DNA of 64,000 nucleotides from Tetrapyrgos nigripes (GCA_013368315.1 JAACJM010000021.1:620001-684000); one strand, 5' to 3'; shown: positions 22,685 to 36,805, counted from the stretch's first letter. Notes: generated by a model not told the origin, from the letters alone. Numbers and translations: made by a program.

Positions 22685-25600
22685 TTACTGCAACGGGTCT
22701 CCAGTCATTGCGAGACGTACCAAAGCAACTGCACGGCGATGAGTATACCGCAACCAGGGAAAGTTGGGTCAGCGAAGCCTCCTGCATTTCTGAAAACACT
22801 TACGATGTCCCCCAACAACAGGGCGCGCCCTGAAGCCTTGCGGAGCCCCATTCGTAGTCTCATACCAATCACCAAAAGGTGCGCTACTAGTTCCACTGGA
22901 CGCCCACTTGTGCACTGCAGACACGAAGATATCCCTAGCAGCAGTCGTCGTCATGATGCCTCCGGTCCAGATTTCCCAGTCTAAAAAACTCTGAAAGTGA
23001 GTTTTCAGTTCAAGTCGAGCAGGATGAGGACGAACCAGATTTGGTGTAAGTGTGTCTGTTGGTAGCAGCGTGAGATGAGATTAGCGAAGTGTAATGGTAC
23101 ACTCATAGCTGGGCCAACATACCTGGTGTCTAGCGGGACTCCGAATGGTTCTGCAGGTGATGGGCCATAGTCAGTATTCCTATTCCTGAGACAAGAACTG
23201 GATGATTCTATACTTACGAGTGACGGTCTGATACCAAGCAGTTTCTGAATACAAACAAATGACAGGTCAGACATGTTTGCCTGCAAGCTCAATTGACACT
23301 CACGTTGGTCATATATCGATTGAGGGAACACATTCAATTTCAAAAGTTTGTCCGCAAACATGTTGTAGCTTAGACCCCAGCTAGCAGAGTTGCCATACTG
23401 TCAATTGTAACATCATTTGGTAAGAATTCATCTTCATACACTGCCGATTGTGATTACGCACCGAAAGAGTCAAATGACGACCTGTAGTCGACTGGGCAAA
23501 GCCCTGCCAGCGAGTCACATAGTTGGCTGCGATACTCTGTGTGAATTTGACGAGGCAAGTTGTGAGCTGACTGACCAAAGCCAGAGATGCCAGGCATTAC
23601 GCACACTATAATTTGCGCTCTTCGCAGTGTCGCCCAAAATACTAGCAATCTGAGACATAGCTTTAATCCCAACGATACCCTTGATAGCAAGGTTCGTCTG
23701 ATTCGCAAGAGGTCCAGCAAAGTCGTCTGTGCTAATCTGGTTGGCAGGAATGAGTGAGTCGGTGATGAGGAATTGGGTCCACTGGTCCAACAAAGCGGTA
23801 TAGGTCGTAAGTTGAGAGTTGTCTCCTGTCTTTTGCGCGTAGCTCAGTGCCATGATGAGCATGTTGCCACTCTCTGTGTATGATAGTTTTAGTCAAGGAG
23901 GTATGGAGAGTGTGTCAACGCATACCTTCAACGGGCATGGCTTCGTCGCCACCATCGTTGTGACCTTCAGAATTCAAATTGGTACGGTCAGACTACGAAA
24001 GAACATGATAGAATGCTCGTACCAATAGCTTGAGGATAATGTGCTCCCAGATCATGAACACTCCACTTGTTGGGGTACAATCCGCTTGCTTGATATCTGA
24101 AAAGACCTTCCAATAAGAATTTCCCGAGTTGAGGGTTGGTGTACAGGAAGATTGGCCAAGCAGGGAAGATGACGTCGACCGTGTTCGTGTTCTAAAGCCA
24201 CGTCAGTCAATCCATTACGCCCCAAGTAGTTTAGACAGGTCAAACTTACGCCGTCACTGGAGATCTCTAAGCATTACACCGAGAAGTCAGACATCAGTCC
24301 GGGAGAGATGAGTATGTGATAGACATACCCTTCATGAACAATAAAACATCATTGGTGTTGAAAGTACCATCACTGTTCTTCGAGACGGTAATCTCGTTTG
24401 CTCCCAAAGACTGCCTAATGGACAATTCCACGACTCCAGTGTAGTCGGTCGAGATGCGGTTCGCGTCAGTCTGAACCTTAGTATCAAAAGTCTTAGCTCT
24501 GCTGAGTGCCGCGTTGAAGTCCCCAAGGAAAGAGGTAATCTGCAAACAAAATAGATTGAGCAACTTTTACAGATGACAGAGACATTTCAGAAAACGCATT
24601 CTTACCAAATCCGCCGCAGTCCTAAACTGACTCCAGAAATACAAGCTCCTGTTCTGGTTCCCATTGCGAGTGATGTACTGGATGGCTGGGTCACGAACGT
24701 GTCCTACTGCAAAGACGACTGGAGTCGTAGCAGTGCCGGATACACTTCCGAGGTTATGAGCGAGAGCGAATACCGGCCAGTTGTCACTTATGGCTCGGAA
24801 ATTGGTGTCTTGAGTATTGGGAAGGACTCCGTTTCTGATGAATTGAGCACGGACGGTGACATCGGCACCGGTTTGGAAAGTTGCACCAACGACCTGTAGG
24901 GTTACGAGTCTTTTGTCAGTATAGATCACAGAGTCATGCAGTTGTTTTCATTCGCATACATTGGAAGTAGCGTAATAGGCAGATCCATCTGTAAAAGAGC
25001 AAAGGTAAAGGTTGGATGAGAAATTGATAGAAACGAAAAAAGGAGATGAAGGGGACGGACACTGCGTGTGATCATTTACTTCGCTGAATACGGTTTGCGA
25101 TGCGAGTGAAACCTGGTGTATCAAGGTATTTCCAGTTGTTGTGGACCAGTTAGCCTTGAGACTATTGTCTCCAGAAACCCATTCGGCACTAATATCGGAG
25201 TAAACTTGAACGGTGTGGGCTGCTCCATCCGTTGACATTGCCGAAACAGACATGTAAGCAAATGGAGTAGATTGTTTGACGAGATCATTGGGCTACACGA
25301 AACATGGCGTTGAGCGGAATTCGGGACGTAGGGAAAAGGCGATACTCACCTCTACGGGACTCAGGAACGTAACAGTCAAGTCAATGGGACCAGCTGACAA
25401 GACGAAGATACTTTGAGTGGAAGTGAACTACGTCATAGTCAGAGAAAGTTTATGATTGGGGGAAAGATCGAAAACGTACAGTGAAACTCTTTTGAACGGC
25501 TTTTTGGAAGGTTACACCTGGCACTCCGGGAGTTCCAAGAAAGTTGTACGAGGTTCCATCAACGTTAACGAAGCCAGCCCATCCGAGAATCTAGAGAGGC

Positions 25601-25843
25601 AGATGAGCATTGCTCGGGAACAACATGGATACACTGTGTACGGACAGATCCGGTCCAGAAAGTCGGCCAAGCACCATTCAAAGCTGCACCAGGGCCTTGG
25701 GGTAGCCAAGCCGACAAGTAAGGTGTCCTGACCGCAAGGGGGATTGACGGTGGATTGAAAGGTGACACTGTCCAGCTAACTTGTGCATAGACAGTGGACA
25801 GCAGAAGAGCCAGAGAAGCAGAGATTCCTGAAAGCAAGCGCAT
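22685..25843 (-). CDS. GtaA-type glutaminase-like secreted protein (DUF4965/DUF1793)
   Basis: Fungal GtaA is described as an extracellular glutaminase; many homologues are untested. ATG 25843 starts a signal peptide (MRLLSGISASLALLLSTVYAQ). Characteristic blocks follow: PFNPPSIPLAVRTPYLSAWL, FTFTSTQSIFVLSAGPIDL, FLSPVEPNDLVKQSTPFAY, YSDISAEWVSGDN, PVFALAHNLG, DYTGVVELSIRQSLGA, VIFPAWPIFLYTNP, YPNKWSVHDLGAHYPQAIGH, NDGGDEAMPVEESGNMLIM, NLAIKGIVGIKAM, SWGLSYNMFADKLLKL, KSDWEIWTGGIM and RARPVVGGH. A last intron (22729-22803) joins GGH to LALVRLAMTGDPLQ and the TAA at 22685, which fits family C-termini better than reading through. Expected length is about 690 aa with about 14 introns. No lesion seen. 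Confidence 0.82.
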
Positions 25844-28422
25844 CGCTTATGGATTCCCAAGGAAGACTGCTCAATTCTTGAAAGGTTTTATACTCCTGGA
25901 AAAAATTTAAACGCTGGAAACGGACTGCGTTGATGAGATCAAGCATCCATGCGATCATGCGATGAAGAAACGCACTGGTTATATTGGTAATTCGCGGACG
26001 GGACAAAAATTCAACCTTCTCTGTGGTCGATCCTTGAAGTTTTCAAGCATGAGAATGACTTTGGTGGCTTCGTCATGAGCTCGAGCATGCTTGAAGGTGA
26101 TCATGAGACGGAAAAGAAAGCGTGGAGACTAGTCTCCTGACAAAATTTTGAGTTCTGATGCACTGATTGTTTAGGTACAATCACCCCTCTCTACCTTGTG
26201 TTTTGTCGTCATGCTCTACCGTCACCAATTGGCAATTGCGCAAAAGTACGTCAACGACCTTCCAACCGACGGAAAGACCCAAACCAAGCCCCATTCCGAA
26301 CAAGAGCTGGCAGTCACGGCAAGAGATGGAGAGATTCTTCGTTCGAAATGCGATACCACTTATAATGTGATGGGACAGCTGGTGAGTCTTTTTCACTGGA
26401 TTTTTTCTAAGTCAGTCGACTGACATGCAAAGGTTTCTCCTATGTTTTGGTCATCGGCAACTTGTCTCCTTCTCATGGTCCACTACTTTCTCTATCTTTC
26501 CCGAGCTCTCATCGTCCTGACTGCAGCCCTAGACTTTAGGCAACTTTCCACCCGCCATATAAATCTTTTCTTCCTCTGGCAACAGGGCACTAGCGCTGCC
26601 AGAGTCAGACAGACTCAACAAGGACAGTTCTTGAGACACTCTGTTCCAGTCTCGTCTGGGGATGGTGTTCAACAGATGGGCCTCTAGGCTGGATTAGCGT
26701 CTGGATTCTGTTGGCTCTTTTCTCCGTCCTCGCATCTCTTTCACCGACCGTGAAATCACAAACTGGGCGTTGAGAAGATTTCTGCTGCCCACTGGCTTTC
26801 GTTTCGTTTTTTGCTCCGTACTTTTTGGGGCACGGTTTCCTTGCCAGGTGGACGCAGGCCATCATCAACCCATAGCACTCTTGAACCGTTCGGCATCTGT
26901 ATGTCTTTAAACGTGGCGATTCTCATAGGCATCCAGGATCCGGGACAATTGACCTCTCTTCCTCATCCTTCACTAATGGCTCTGTGGTATCTAAGTGCGT
27001 TCTTGGCTACTGCTAGCGATGACTATGAGCGGCGCACTAGCCTGGGATGCGCACGTGTCTGCTGGTGGTATTGTGCCTCAAGTTGAAGGACTCGCTCTTC
27101 TGTGCGTATGACCATGAATGGCAAGTGCCCTCTCTGGGAACCCTCGGAGAATCTATCGGAGACTCGAGGTCGGGAAGCTTTTAGGCTATTGGTGGATCAA
27201 TCGATCAGGGCTTTGTCTCCAGACGCATTTAGAGTACTGGCAGTGTCATGAACATCTCCTTCAATCACTCATTGGCGGTTCCAGTTTCATGCCTCTCGCG
27301 AGCTGCTTTCTATCACCATCCGTCGATCACCAGTTGGTACACCAATCACGAGATGCAGGCAGTCCAGTGAGTCGTTGCATCTGCCGTATCAGGTGTTTGC
27401 GACTCGCTTGCTTAGCTTGGGAAATCCAGACCATGGGCCTGTGTCGGCACTTCTCCTTGGCCAAACAGGGACCATTTTAGTTCAGTGAAGTTACTCACAT
27501 TGATCTAAATCCATTCAAGATAAACCCATGAATCATGATCCGGCCTATCTCATCACGAATTCGAAGTAGGGAAGAGGTTGACCTCTAAAATCACTCTTCC
27601 GTCGTCCGAGAACTCGTACACAGAACTAAGGGCCAGGACACAGGACCTAGGACCCAGGTTCTGGACGCTGGCTTCCGAGTCGGATGCCTAGGTCTCTTTC
27701 CAACTTGGGCTCAGAGTGACATTTTCCTCCAAGAAATTCCAAGAAAATACAATTGGAAGGCAAATGGAGTGTTCACGAGGATTTTTAATTTCGGTAGAAG
27801 AGAAGCAGTTAGAACGCTGCCAAACGAGAACTTTAGATCATAGAGCTATCGTTCCAGTATACAAAATAGCGTACTCAGCTCATCTACTGTACTTCTTTGA
27901 ATACTGGGGCGCAGAATATCAGAAATGGTCGAAGATCGCGACATTGACCTGGTCAGGCAGCGCACTAAGAGACGCGTCAATTTGTCAATCCTACATGTTC
28001 TATCAGATTGAGAGAAATGGGCTAGAAAGGAACAGAGGAATGGTATTTCAGGAGTCGGGGTTTATAATTATTCCGCAATATGGACAGTATGGAACTCGAA
28101 CGGTGGTGATACAACTAGGCAATAGTAGAACATATATTTACATGATCCTCCAAAGAAACGGTCGTGAAGAGCAACGAATCCAGGCCAGAACGAATAATCA
28201 TACAATACAATCGACATCATAGTTCACGGAGAAAGCGAGATGAGAAAGATGGCCATGGTAATGGAATTGTGATCAGTCGGCTCAACATCCGTTGCCTGAA
28301 CTAATGCTGGAATATAAAGGTTATGCAAGGAGGGAAGAACGAACATAAAAATATATGGTCCAGTATGCAGTATGGAATGGAATGTGTTGCACAGAAAAAC
28401 GAAGCATCGGGTTGGCAAGCTG
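25844..28422. other. 2.6-kb stretch without a confident gene
   Basis: Protein-like pieces with stops between them occur on the plus strand at about 26570-27480 (FTDREITNWALRRFLLPTG, SGALAWDAHVSAGGIVPQ, REAFRLLVDQSIRALSPDAF), suggesting an old relic of unknown origin. A 168-codon ORF at 27716-28222 (plus) has no recognised motif and lies opposite the 3' flank of the RING gene; I cannot say it is coding. Confidence 0.4.
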
Positions 28423-31150
28423 TCAGGCATGAGCGTAACCAATGGCATTTGCTGTCAGGGAAGATGGGGAAACGAGCTTGTTCTTCCCACTGGAGCTGCT
28501 GTATTGACGATAAGAGCTGGAACCATCTTTGCCATTTGAAGAAGAGGTAGATTTCACTTGTGTGGATGCCGTAGACGACGTAGGCCGTGTCATATGAGAA
28601 CTCGTCGGAGGAGTGTTGGCATACAACGCAGAGTCATAGTCCCGGTACGAACTCGAAGTGGAAGCAGATTGGTAATTGTGTGAAGCTGTCTGTTCCCACT
28701 GGATCGGAAAGTATTGCTTAGCAGACGGCTGAAGGGTCTCTTGTGGAGTCTTGGGGCTTGATCGTGAAGCACGGCTTTCCGATTTGGGCGTAGAGTTTGA
28801 ATACGATGAACGGTCCACGGGTATGCCTGCGTTGTCAGACGATGCTTCTTGTGGCAATTTGGAGCTGGAATGGGATGCACGGCTCTCCAATTTGGATGGC
28901 GCATTGGAGTATGATGAACGCTCTCCCTCTAGCGCGGGGTTCGCATCCTGATTGACCTTTGAGCTGGATCGCGACAAACGTCTTTCTGCCTTGGAGAGAC
29001 TCGAAGGCGTGGTATAGGAGGAACGATCTGCGTCTACTCCTGGACTATAGAGAGACGATTCATATTTGGAGCGTAAAGAACGGCCTTCCATCTTCGACGA
29101 GAGGGTAGATGGGTTTGAGTATGAGGAGCGTTGGCTATCAATCCCAGCAGCATGATAAGACTGATAGCCTTTACCGGAGCTAGTCATATCAATGCCAGCG
29201 CCGCTGTAATACGAGTGCGATTTCGAACTACCGTGACTCGCCTCGGCCGGCATCTCAGGCACTCCAGAGACTGGTGGAGAACGACCCCTCGAGGCACCAG
29301 TTTGCCAATCCTCCAGCTTCTCTGCTCGTCTCCGTTCAAGATCGGCCTTTTGCCTCTCCTTAATCTGCCTCTGTGCATTCTCTAGCGCATATGCAGCACT
29401 ACTAGCACGTGAAACTCCATGGCGTTGCTGGATAGGCTGAGAAACAGCAGTAGTGACCTCAGGTGTGATGCCGGAAGCTGGTTGCACCGAGGGAACGGAT
29501 AGAGGCGTAGGAGCCAGAGACGCAGTAGAAGACTCCAGGGAACGGGATGGTAAAGGTCGTTTGGATGACACTGACGTCTGCGAGTCAGATCGTTCCCTTC
29601 TGCTATAGTGGGAATCACCTAAATCCGGCATAGACGACGTCATGTTGGGACTTGACGAATCGGTGAGTAGATCACGTAGGCGCTCGACCTGGAGATTGGA
29701 CGGGGACCGTGATGGCAGAGGTGGAGATGGCGGAGATGGTGGGCAGGTAGACGTAGGGTCTTCTATGGGAGGATGGTCCGAAGGGGTACTCGGAGAATAG
29801 GATGATAATGAATGCGGTGAATCTTCACCCCTGGGCGCAGTGAGTGAAAGCAAGCTGGGTCCGCCTGGACTAGGCAGCTCAAGCGGCGCACTAGTCTGCC
29901 CTGTCATGGAGAAGAGCCGGAAGGTCTGGCAATTACATGAAAAGGGGCAGCCTGCAGCACCGCAACTTCGTTGGCCATCTTCAGTAGAGTTTCCTTCGGG
30001 TAGATCCTCTATGGGTGGAAGCGAGCTGTATTCCTGCGGCAAGATGGTGGTCGTGAATTCCGGGAGCGGAGAAATCATAAAATCCAGCTCGGTTGAATAA
30101 CGCTCTTCTTTGACGGTGTTTAGTTCCTCGTCTCCAGAGGGAGGCGTAGAAATGGAGATAAGAGGAGCGTCAGATGGCTTGAAAGACTCCTGGTAAATGC
30201 CAGCAGTCGTTGTCATACGTGATAGCTCAGTTCGGAGATTGTCCATCTCCAATCTCAGCTTGTTGGCCTGTAAAGGAATTATTGAGTGATTCAGCTGATT
30301 AGTTACCAGTATTACTCACAATCCTGTAACGGAGACCGCACGTCAGTACTCTAGCCCTTGTAAGAAAAAATGAAAGAAACGTACTCCAGCTGCTGTATGT
30401 ATCGCTCCTGCATTTCCATGACTTTCCGTCGAGATTCCAATTCTGCATCTCTAGCCCGTTCTCGCTCCTCCCTGTAGATCCTTTCTAGCTCAACAATCGT
30501 TCTGTCCCGCTCCGCCCTCTCCTCCTCCAATCGCTCAATCTCAGTAATCTTATCAGTCTCCAGTCGCTTGACTTCTTCTTGCAAGTTCTCGTTGTCCGTG
30601 GCCAACCGAGCAACTTCTTGATTTTGAGCCCGTGACTTGCTCTTGATCTCGCAAAGGTAAGCCAGCATACGATGGCTGACGCGTAGATCCTCAAACTGAG
30701 AAGTTTTCTTTCAGTCAAGACAGATCGGCAACAAAGGAAGTTACATACCAATCCACGATCTTGGGAGTGAAGGAACGTCTTACATTCCGAGATCAACTGG
30801 CGCAGCTTGGGCTCAGTAGTACCCTCATTTGCGACTTGAGCAATTTCCCTCTGCAGTCTTCGTGCTTCTGCATATGCAGGTGCAGAAGCTCCACAACCAT
30901 CAACATCGACGTGCAGCTTCACTATTGTCCGAATATCGAACGGTTCGCGACACAAAGGACATGCCTGGCGGGTGATATGATCCAGGCAGCTGCGGAGAAC
31001 GTTGATCAGTATTTCTTCTTTGGGTCACTCAGTGATACCGTACCTCACGCAGAAGACATGACCGCATTCAATGGAACACGGTGCTTTGCTGTCGGCGCCA
31101 AAGGGGTCCAAGCAGACATCGCACGATGAGCCAGGCCCAAGACAAAGCAT
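28423..31150 (-). CDS. C3HC4 RING-finger protein with coiled coil and long Ser-rich tail
   Basis: The N-terminus carries a RING: CDVC, CGHVFC, C, and CPLC in C3HC4 spacing (the intron at about 30990-31044 joins CV to SCLDHITRQACPLC). RING domains usually recruit E2 ubiquitin-conjugating enzymes, so an E3 ligase role is likely. A helical part (PAYAEARRLQREIAQVANEG) follows, then a long charged coiled coil (LQEEVKRLETDKITEIERL, ERERARDAELESRRKVMEM). About 600 residues of Ser/Pro-rich, probably disordered sequence follow, with repeated SSYSNPS and SRASRSSPK segments. Total about 835 aa. ATG 31150 is the nearest start to the RING; an in-frame ATG at 31234 is the alternative. Confidence 0.72.
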
Positions 31151-33947
31151 GAAACAGAGGGGGAAAGGGGGACGGGAGAAGGGAGGGACTGTCTGGCCGA
31201 GATGGCAGATAGGCAAAAGCAGCGAGCAAACCAAAGTAACGCGGATATATGAGTGTGGACAAGCAACCCTGCACGTGCCGTTGTGCTGGGTGTGAAGATC
31301 TGGAAGGAAATTTCATTGTCCGAAGCCCTTTCTGGAGAACACGAGGTCAACATAAGCGATCTAAGAGGAAAATGAACTTCGAACCGAACCTCGCCATTCC
31401 CAAGCATCCTGTCATACGCATGTACGAGGACGTTCATCCTTTCGAAGTCCTGAGCCTGCCGCAGGATAATGGCAAACGTCGAAGCTTTCTGTTCCAAATC
31501 ATGCCAGCGACAGTATCATCCGCACGATAAGGTAAATCCATGACATTTCGCCGGAGAGATGCGCTCATATGGAAGGACAGAGCAAGTGAACTGGCTTGGT
31601 TCCATCACAGAAGTCCGTCAAGCCGGGTACTACTCGGCAGTTCGGGACGAGTCGTTTGTGTGTTCATTGTGCTTGCAAAATAAATCACGACAACAGGCAC
31701 AATAATGTGATGTTTCAGTGTAGCTGCCTTTAGAGGATGGTCGTATGCTGAGGTACAAAGATCTTGCGAAAGACTAGGAAACCCAAAAGTCAACGGAGAG
31801 GTGCGCGTCTGTCAAATTAACAACTTGATCTCAACACCGGGGAAAGACGAGTAAACGAGCAGACACGCACCTATTCACAAGCATAGGATCCGACGCTAGC
31901 AGAGACAGTTACGTCCAAGACTCATGCTGAGAGACGTGGTTCCGGCCTTGTTGATCGCTGGGTAATATTTTGGCAGGTCTGTGGGACAGAGGGCTGCAAG
32001 ATATTCCGATTATCTGCTTCCAAATTGGAATGTGCCTTCTCAGAGCTTGGATCCTCCAAGAATAAGGAGAGTTCTAAGGGCAGAGATTTCAGGAAAACAA
32101 GAGATCATCGTAGTCGTCTGTAAAGGTGAGGGTCAAGGGCAAAAATCTACACGGGACCTTCGCGAGGTCACTTGATCAGAGACGCGTCGGAGTCGTGCTC
32201 TTTGCGGCTTGCCAACTCAGTCCAGCAATCAGACGCTCTCCGAGCTACATTCTGCTTTCACACTTCGATTTTGGTCAATCACAAGATGCCGTGACGCAGA
32301 GTCCATGCCAATAGTATCAGAGCTATCTATGTCTGGAATCGAACTGGCTTGGACAGTTGGACTTGATTGACGCTTATGCAAAGGCACATGTACGTCGCAG
32401 TATGGCTACTGTGCCCAATCTAGTGTTGCTCGTCAACGCTAGCCTCCTGGAAAATAACGTCCCCATTTTGCGCAAAAATCGTCACTACCGACTTCTAGTT
32501 CTGGAATCACTGCCTAGCAGGCTCGAGAACCTTTCGGCACACATTAAGGTGTCTTCTACTTCACCATACCAGTTCTCACTTCCAAACAATCTGTTGCTGA
32601 CTAAAATGGTGTAGGTCTCAACGAGTCAATCATATCATATGAATGCACGTTGCGAAGGCATGTTAGGAACTGGGACAACTCTAAAAAGCTTCTTCAATCC
32701 TTCGAATTCCTTGGAACATTTCTTTCCACACAAGTACGCACCATTGCATGACTAGGAATATTTTAGGACCAATTAGAGACCTTCAAACTTGCCTGCACCT
32801 CGGGGTAAATGTTCCTGGGCTAACGGAGGCTGACTGTGTCCATCACCAATTGAAGGACTCACGAATGTGAATTTGCGGAACGCGAAAGCCTATCGTTGCC
32901 TTCACAAAGAAGCTTTGACCGATGGATATCTTCTTCTTCTGTTCCTCCAAATTGAAAGAAAGCTTCAACCAACGTGATAGGATTATTCCAAGTCGGAAAG
33001 ACACAGTGAAAGAGGGACAAAGTGCTGAGGTGGAAGCTGCTTTGCTTTTCTCGACCATTGAAGATGTGCCGGCACTATACCATAATGGCCATACACTACG
33101 TAGCCCCGGGAATGCGATATTCCAAAACAGAACGTCCATCATACGCATGTTCCAAAAAGTTGGCGAAAACACGAGGCTACAGACAGGCGTTGGTATAGAT
33201 GAAGTACTATCGTCCAAATCTTATCTACCTTTACCCATACATGTGGTGATAACAGACACTCAGCTTTCCAGGGACGATGGCATTTCGAGTTTGATAAACG
33301 CCTCCGAGGTGTCCACCTTTCAAAGCTTTGCTACAGACACGCACAAAGTCCGTTATTCCGAGTCGTGTTTGAGTCATGTTTCTTTGCACTTCGAGTTGTT
33401 CATCGAGTTCTGGATCACCGGTCCTCAACAAACCACACTGTTTCTCAGAACGACACCATCTTGACTTGAAGGATTGCCGGACCACTTTTGGACGTTTCCT
33501 GTACCCGCAGGCCATGATTCATAGCCTTCGAAATACAGTAACCTCCGAGTCCTACTTCCACCTTAAAAGGCTTAATTGCCACTAAAGAAGCTTTGCGTCT
33601 GTCTTGGCCGATCGTCTGACTCGACGAAATTGTAGTTATAAGAAGACAGTGATCACAAGAAGGGTATGAATTTTCTTTGATGACAGATTCGTTCCTACTG
33701 TTCTCGCGGATATTGGACGGAGATGAGCTAGCGCTTTCTGCCTTCTGCTTGTCCTTCACAATTTACAATGGTGCGCTTCATGCAATGTGAATGTTACTAC
33801 TTTTCGTAGTTAGTAAGTCTGAGTCAGTGGGCGAGGCGAGGGGTTTTTTTTACATTTGTTTCAATTCCCACGGTCGAGGCCTATTGTGCCAATCCGTCAC
33901 CGTAACACCAACACCTCCTTGCCACCACCATACACCTCTGACCCACG
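31151..33947. other. 2.8-kb stretch with unassigned ORFs
   Basis: The longest ORF is 32922-33464 (plus, 180 codons), but minus-strand ORFs at 33231-33515, 33445-33759 and 32843-33217 overlap it with equally plausible composition. No motif decides between the strands and no splice model was found, so I call none. The last 100 bp are the 5' flank of the TFIIF gene. Confidence 0.4.
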
Positions 33948-35132
33948 ATGAACGTCGACGCAGAAGACGAAAAGAAACCCTTTTCTGCCAATGCCGAACC
34001 TGAAGATATCCAAGAACCCGACCCAGATGAACAACTTATGCTTGACCAAGGCCATGGTCGAGTTTGGCTGGTCAAGATTCCGAAGGACATCTTAGCTCGG
34101 TGGACAGCAATAGACAAGGAGGACGTACACCTAGCCACAATGAGAGTCTATCAGGATCCTGCAGGAGGAAAACCCAGGATAATACTCTTCTTACCTCCAT
34201 ACAAGGACAAGGATTCAGGGAACGGGAATGGGAATGGAGAGGACGAAAGGAAGAAGTGGCCCACATTCGGTTTGAACGCTCTACGTGTACCCACAGACGC
34301 CGAACCCGATTGCTACGAGCTCGATATGGTCAATGACGCAGTGGACAACCAGATTGTTGTCGCCGAGCGCCCGAAGGATGCGTCATTCGGATTGTCTTCA
34401 ACTTCGTCGGCTCCGCAGAGTTCTCGGGCACGAACGACTATTCTGACGGGCCGAATAAAACACGACTGTGCGTTGCGGCCTGGGTTTAGTGCGAATTATA
34501 GGAAGCAGATGAGGGAGAGGCATAGGAAGTACAACACGCCTATGAGGCAGATACAGATGATTGAGCAGGCTGGGATACATGGTGGTGCGGGTGGTATTAA
34601 CAGGCTTACATCGGCGGTTGGTGCGAATGCAGGAGGCGCGTTCGGTGACCTGGTTGTACGTCCCTTCTTCTTTCTCATGAATTCGTCTCTCATTCCCGGT
34701 TAAACGCAGAGAACAAAAGCCAAACCTGCCAAGGGCACCTTCGAGCGCATGGCTCGTATGCCTCGGAACCAGCTTCTCGATCTCATCTTTACTGTCTTCA
34801 AAGATACTCCTCGGTGGAGTATTAAGACGCTGCGGGAACGGACACAGCAGCCTGAAGCCTACCTCAAGGAAGTTTTATCAGAGGTTGCATTCCTTCACCG
34901 GAGTGGAGAGCATAATGGTCTTTGGGAACTGAGAGATACTTTCAAGGATGAAGGGGTATGTTGTCTGCTTTATGAAACCAGCTCATTGTTTCATTTATCC
35001 TTTCTCTAGATCAAGGCAGAGTCTATTGCAGGACCCAGCGGTCTTTCACAAGACTCGGACGTTAAGATGGAGTCTCAGGGTGATGACTTTGACGATGAGG
35101 ACGAGGACGAGGATATGGAGGAGGTTTCATGA
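33948..35132 (+). CDS. TFG2: TFIIF small (beta, RAP30-type) subunit
   Basis: TFIIF escorts RNA polymerase II into the pre-initiation complex. ATG 33948. The acidic N-terminus is followed by the family block GRVWLVKIPKDILARW (dimerisation barrel), then GRIKHDCALRPGFSANYRKQ (linker), and a C-terminal winged helix with RMARMPRNQLLDLIFTVFKD, YLKEVLSEVAFLHRSGEHNG and LWELRDTFKDEG. An acidic tail (DDFDDEDEDEDMEEVS) closes the protein. Introns 34656-34709 and 34956-35009 keep frame. About 358 aa, normal for fungi. Tandem with RRP43, 293 bp downstream. Confidence 0.9.
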
Positions 35133-35425
35133 TCTGGGTCAGGTTTTTTTGACTGGAGATGGAAGCAAAAACGTTCTCAGTTGAGCACAATCTGAGTAGG
35201 ACGAGCCGCGTTAGACTTCAGTCCGTTACACCAGCAGCTACGCATCCAAGCGGGGCACAGACGTTTTTAAATTATTTTATTGTACATTTGTATTTTCACT
35301 GGCTTCAGCATCTGTAGAAAGACATACACACTACCTACTTCTAGTACTCACTCACTGTCAGCCTGGGGACCCACAAACTGAAAGAAGCGTGGGAACACCC
35401 TAGCCGTCCAAAAATTTATAGCACT

Positions 35426-36649
35426 ATGTCTTCGCCTTCAACATCGACCACCGTGACCACATCTGAAGCCGACGCGCTCAAGGCTTCAATCTTCCAGCGT
35501 CTTCACCCCCGATCCTATCTAGAACGGTTTCTTGCAGAAGGCGTCCGACCCGATGGACGAGATCTAGAAGAATGGCGGACCATAGAGTTCAATGTCGGCT
35601 CAATATCTACAGCCAATGGTTCTGCACTTGTCAGGTTAGGTCAGACGACGATAGTCTGTGGAATCAAGGCAGAAATTGCAGAGCCTGACTTGGATTGTGA
35701 AGAAGAGGGATTCTTGGGTATTTGTCTTTTTTCCTGTACGCGTTCTAAACAGTTACCAATAACATCTTAATAGTGCCGAATATCGACCTACCTGCTCTCT
35801 GCTCACCCAAGTTCAAACCTGGCCCACCGTCGGAAGAAGCTCAAGTTCTCTCAGAACGTCTCAATCAAGCCCTCTTCCAAGGACCTTCTCCAATAGTCTC
35901 GAGAAAAACTCTGTGTATTGAGCCAGGGAAAGCTGTTTGGGTGTTGTACATTGACGCGACCGTAATTAACTACGACGGCAACGCGTTTGACGCAGCGGTA
36001 ATCGCGATGGTATGCGCTCTAAGGAATGGTGAGCTCCCCTGTTCATTTCCCTTCAGTTCTTCTATACCGAGTTTGGTCTTGGTACTTTTTCCTCGGGATG
36101 CTATGTCCACGATCTATTCGAATGATTGATGCCTTATCTTCTCTCTCTCTTTCTATAGCCACTCTACCGTATGCGACATACGACCCCGAGACAAACCGCA
36201 CCATTTGCACCAGGCCAAACACCAACCCTGATAAACCTGCGAAGCAAATAAGGATAGAGATGGACAATGGCAGACTAAAGCTGCCCCTGACATTTTCCTT
36301 TGGCATTGTTCATTATAGCAGGTCAGACAATCTGTCCTCGCATTTTTACTTTAAAACCTGACTATACCTTCGTTTTGCTCTGCCTAGTCCGGACGCCAAT
36401 CCCAGTTTGATCCTTCCGGACCCAACCTCATTCGAAGAACCTCTACTTGAGACGGCCGTCACAGTCATACTCGACTCTACGGGAAAACTCGTCGGTGTAG
36501 AGCAGACTGGTGCAAGCGTCCCTCTAACGGGAACGCTTGTTGGAAGTACTGGCTATGAGGACGTAACGTCAAGGTGTATAACCCTGGCAAAGAAGAGGTT
36601 TGAGGCACTGGGAGACGTGAGGCAGAGAATACAGATGATTTCCGGTTGA
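35426..36649 (+). CDS. RRP43: exosome subunit RRP43 (EXOSC8-type RNase PH fold)
   Basis: One of the six RNase PH-like ring subunits of the RNA exosome; these lack catalytic activity in eukaryotes. ATG 35426. Blocks: FQRLHPRSYLERFLAEGVR, PDGRDLEEWRTIEFNVGSI, STANGSALVRLGQTTIVCGI, VPNIDLPALCSPKFKPGPPS, IEPGKAVWVLYIDATVINYD, GNAFDAAVIAMVCALRN, and LVGVEQTGASVPLTG near the C-terminus. Three short introns (about 35716-35773, 36029-36159 and 36321-36388) keep frame. Convergent with the alcohol oxidase gene, with only 156 bp between the two stops. Confidence 0.88.
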
Positions 36650-36805
36650 GATTTTTTTTTTGAGTGGTCTTGGATCGGTGTGGTTGACTCCAAAGAGCCA
36701 GTGTCCGTGTCGATGAGCCTGCGCTGGCTGGATTGCATAGTTTACGTTGTATATATATGTACAACATAACTGTGGTATCAAATAACTGCGTTTGCGTTCA
36801 AGGTC

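Noticed and set aside
27716..28222. 168-codon plus-strand ORF as a gene
   Set aside because: No recognisable motif, and the composition and overlap with the 3' flank of the RING gene give no support.
32843..33759. Competing ORFs on both strands upstream of TFIIF
   Set aside because: No motif or splice model favours either strand, so none was called a gene.
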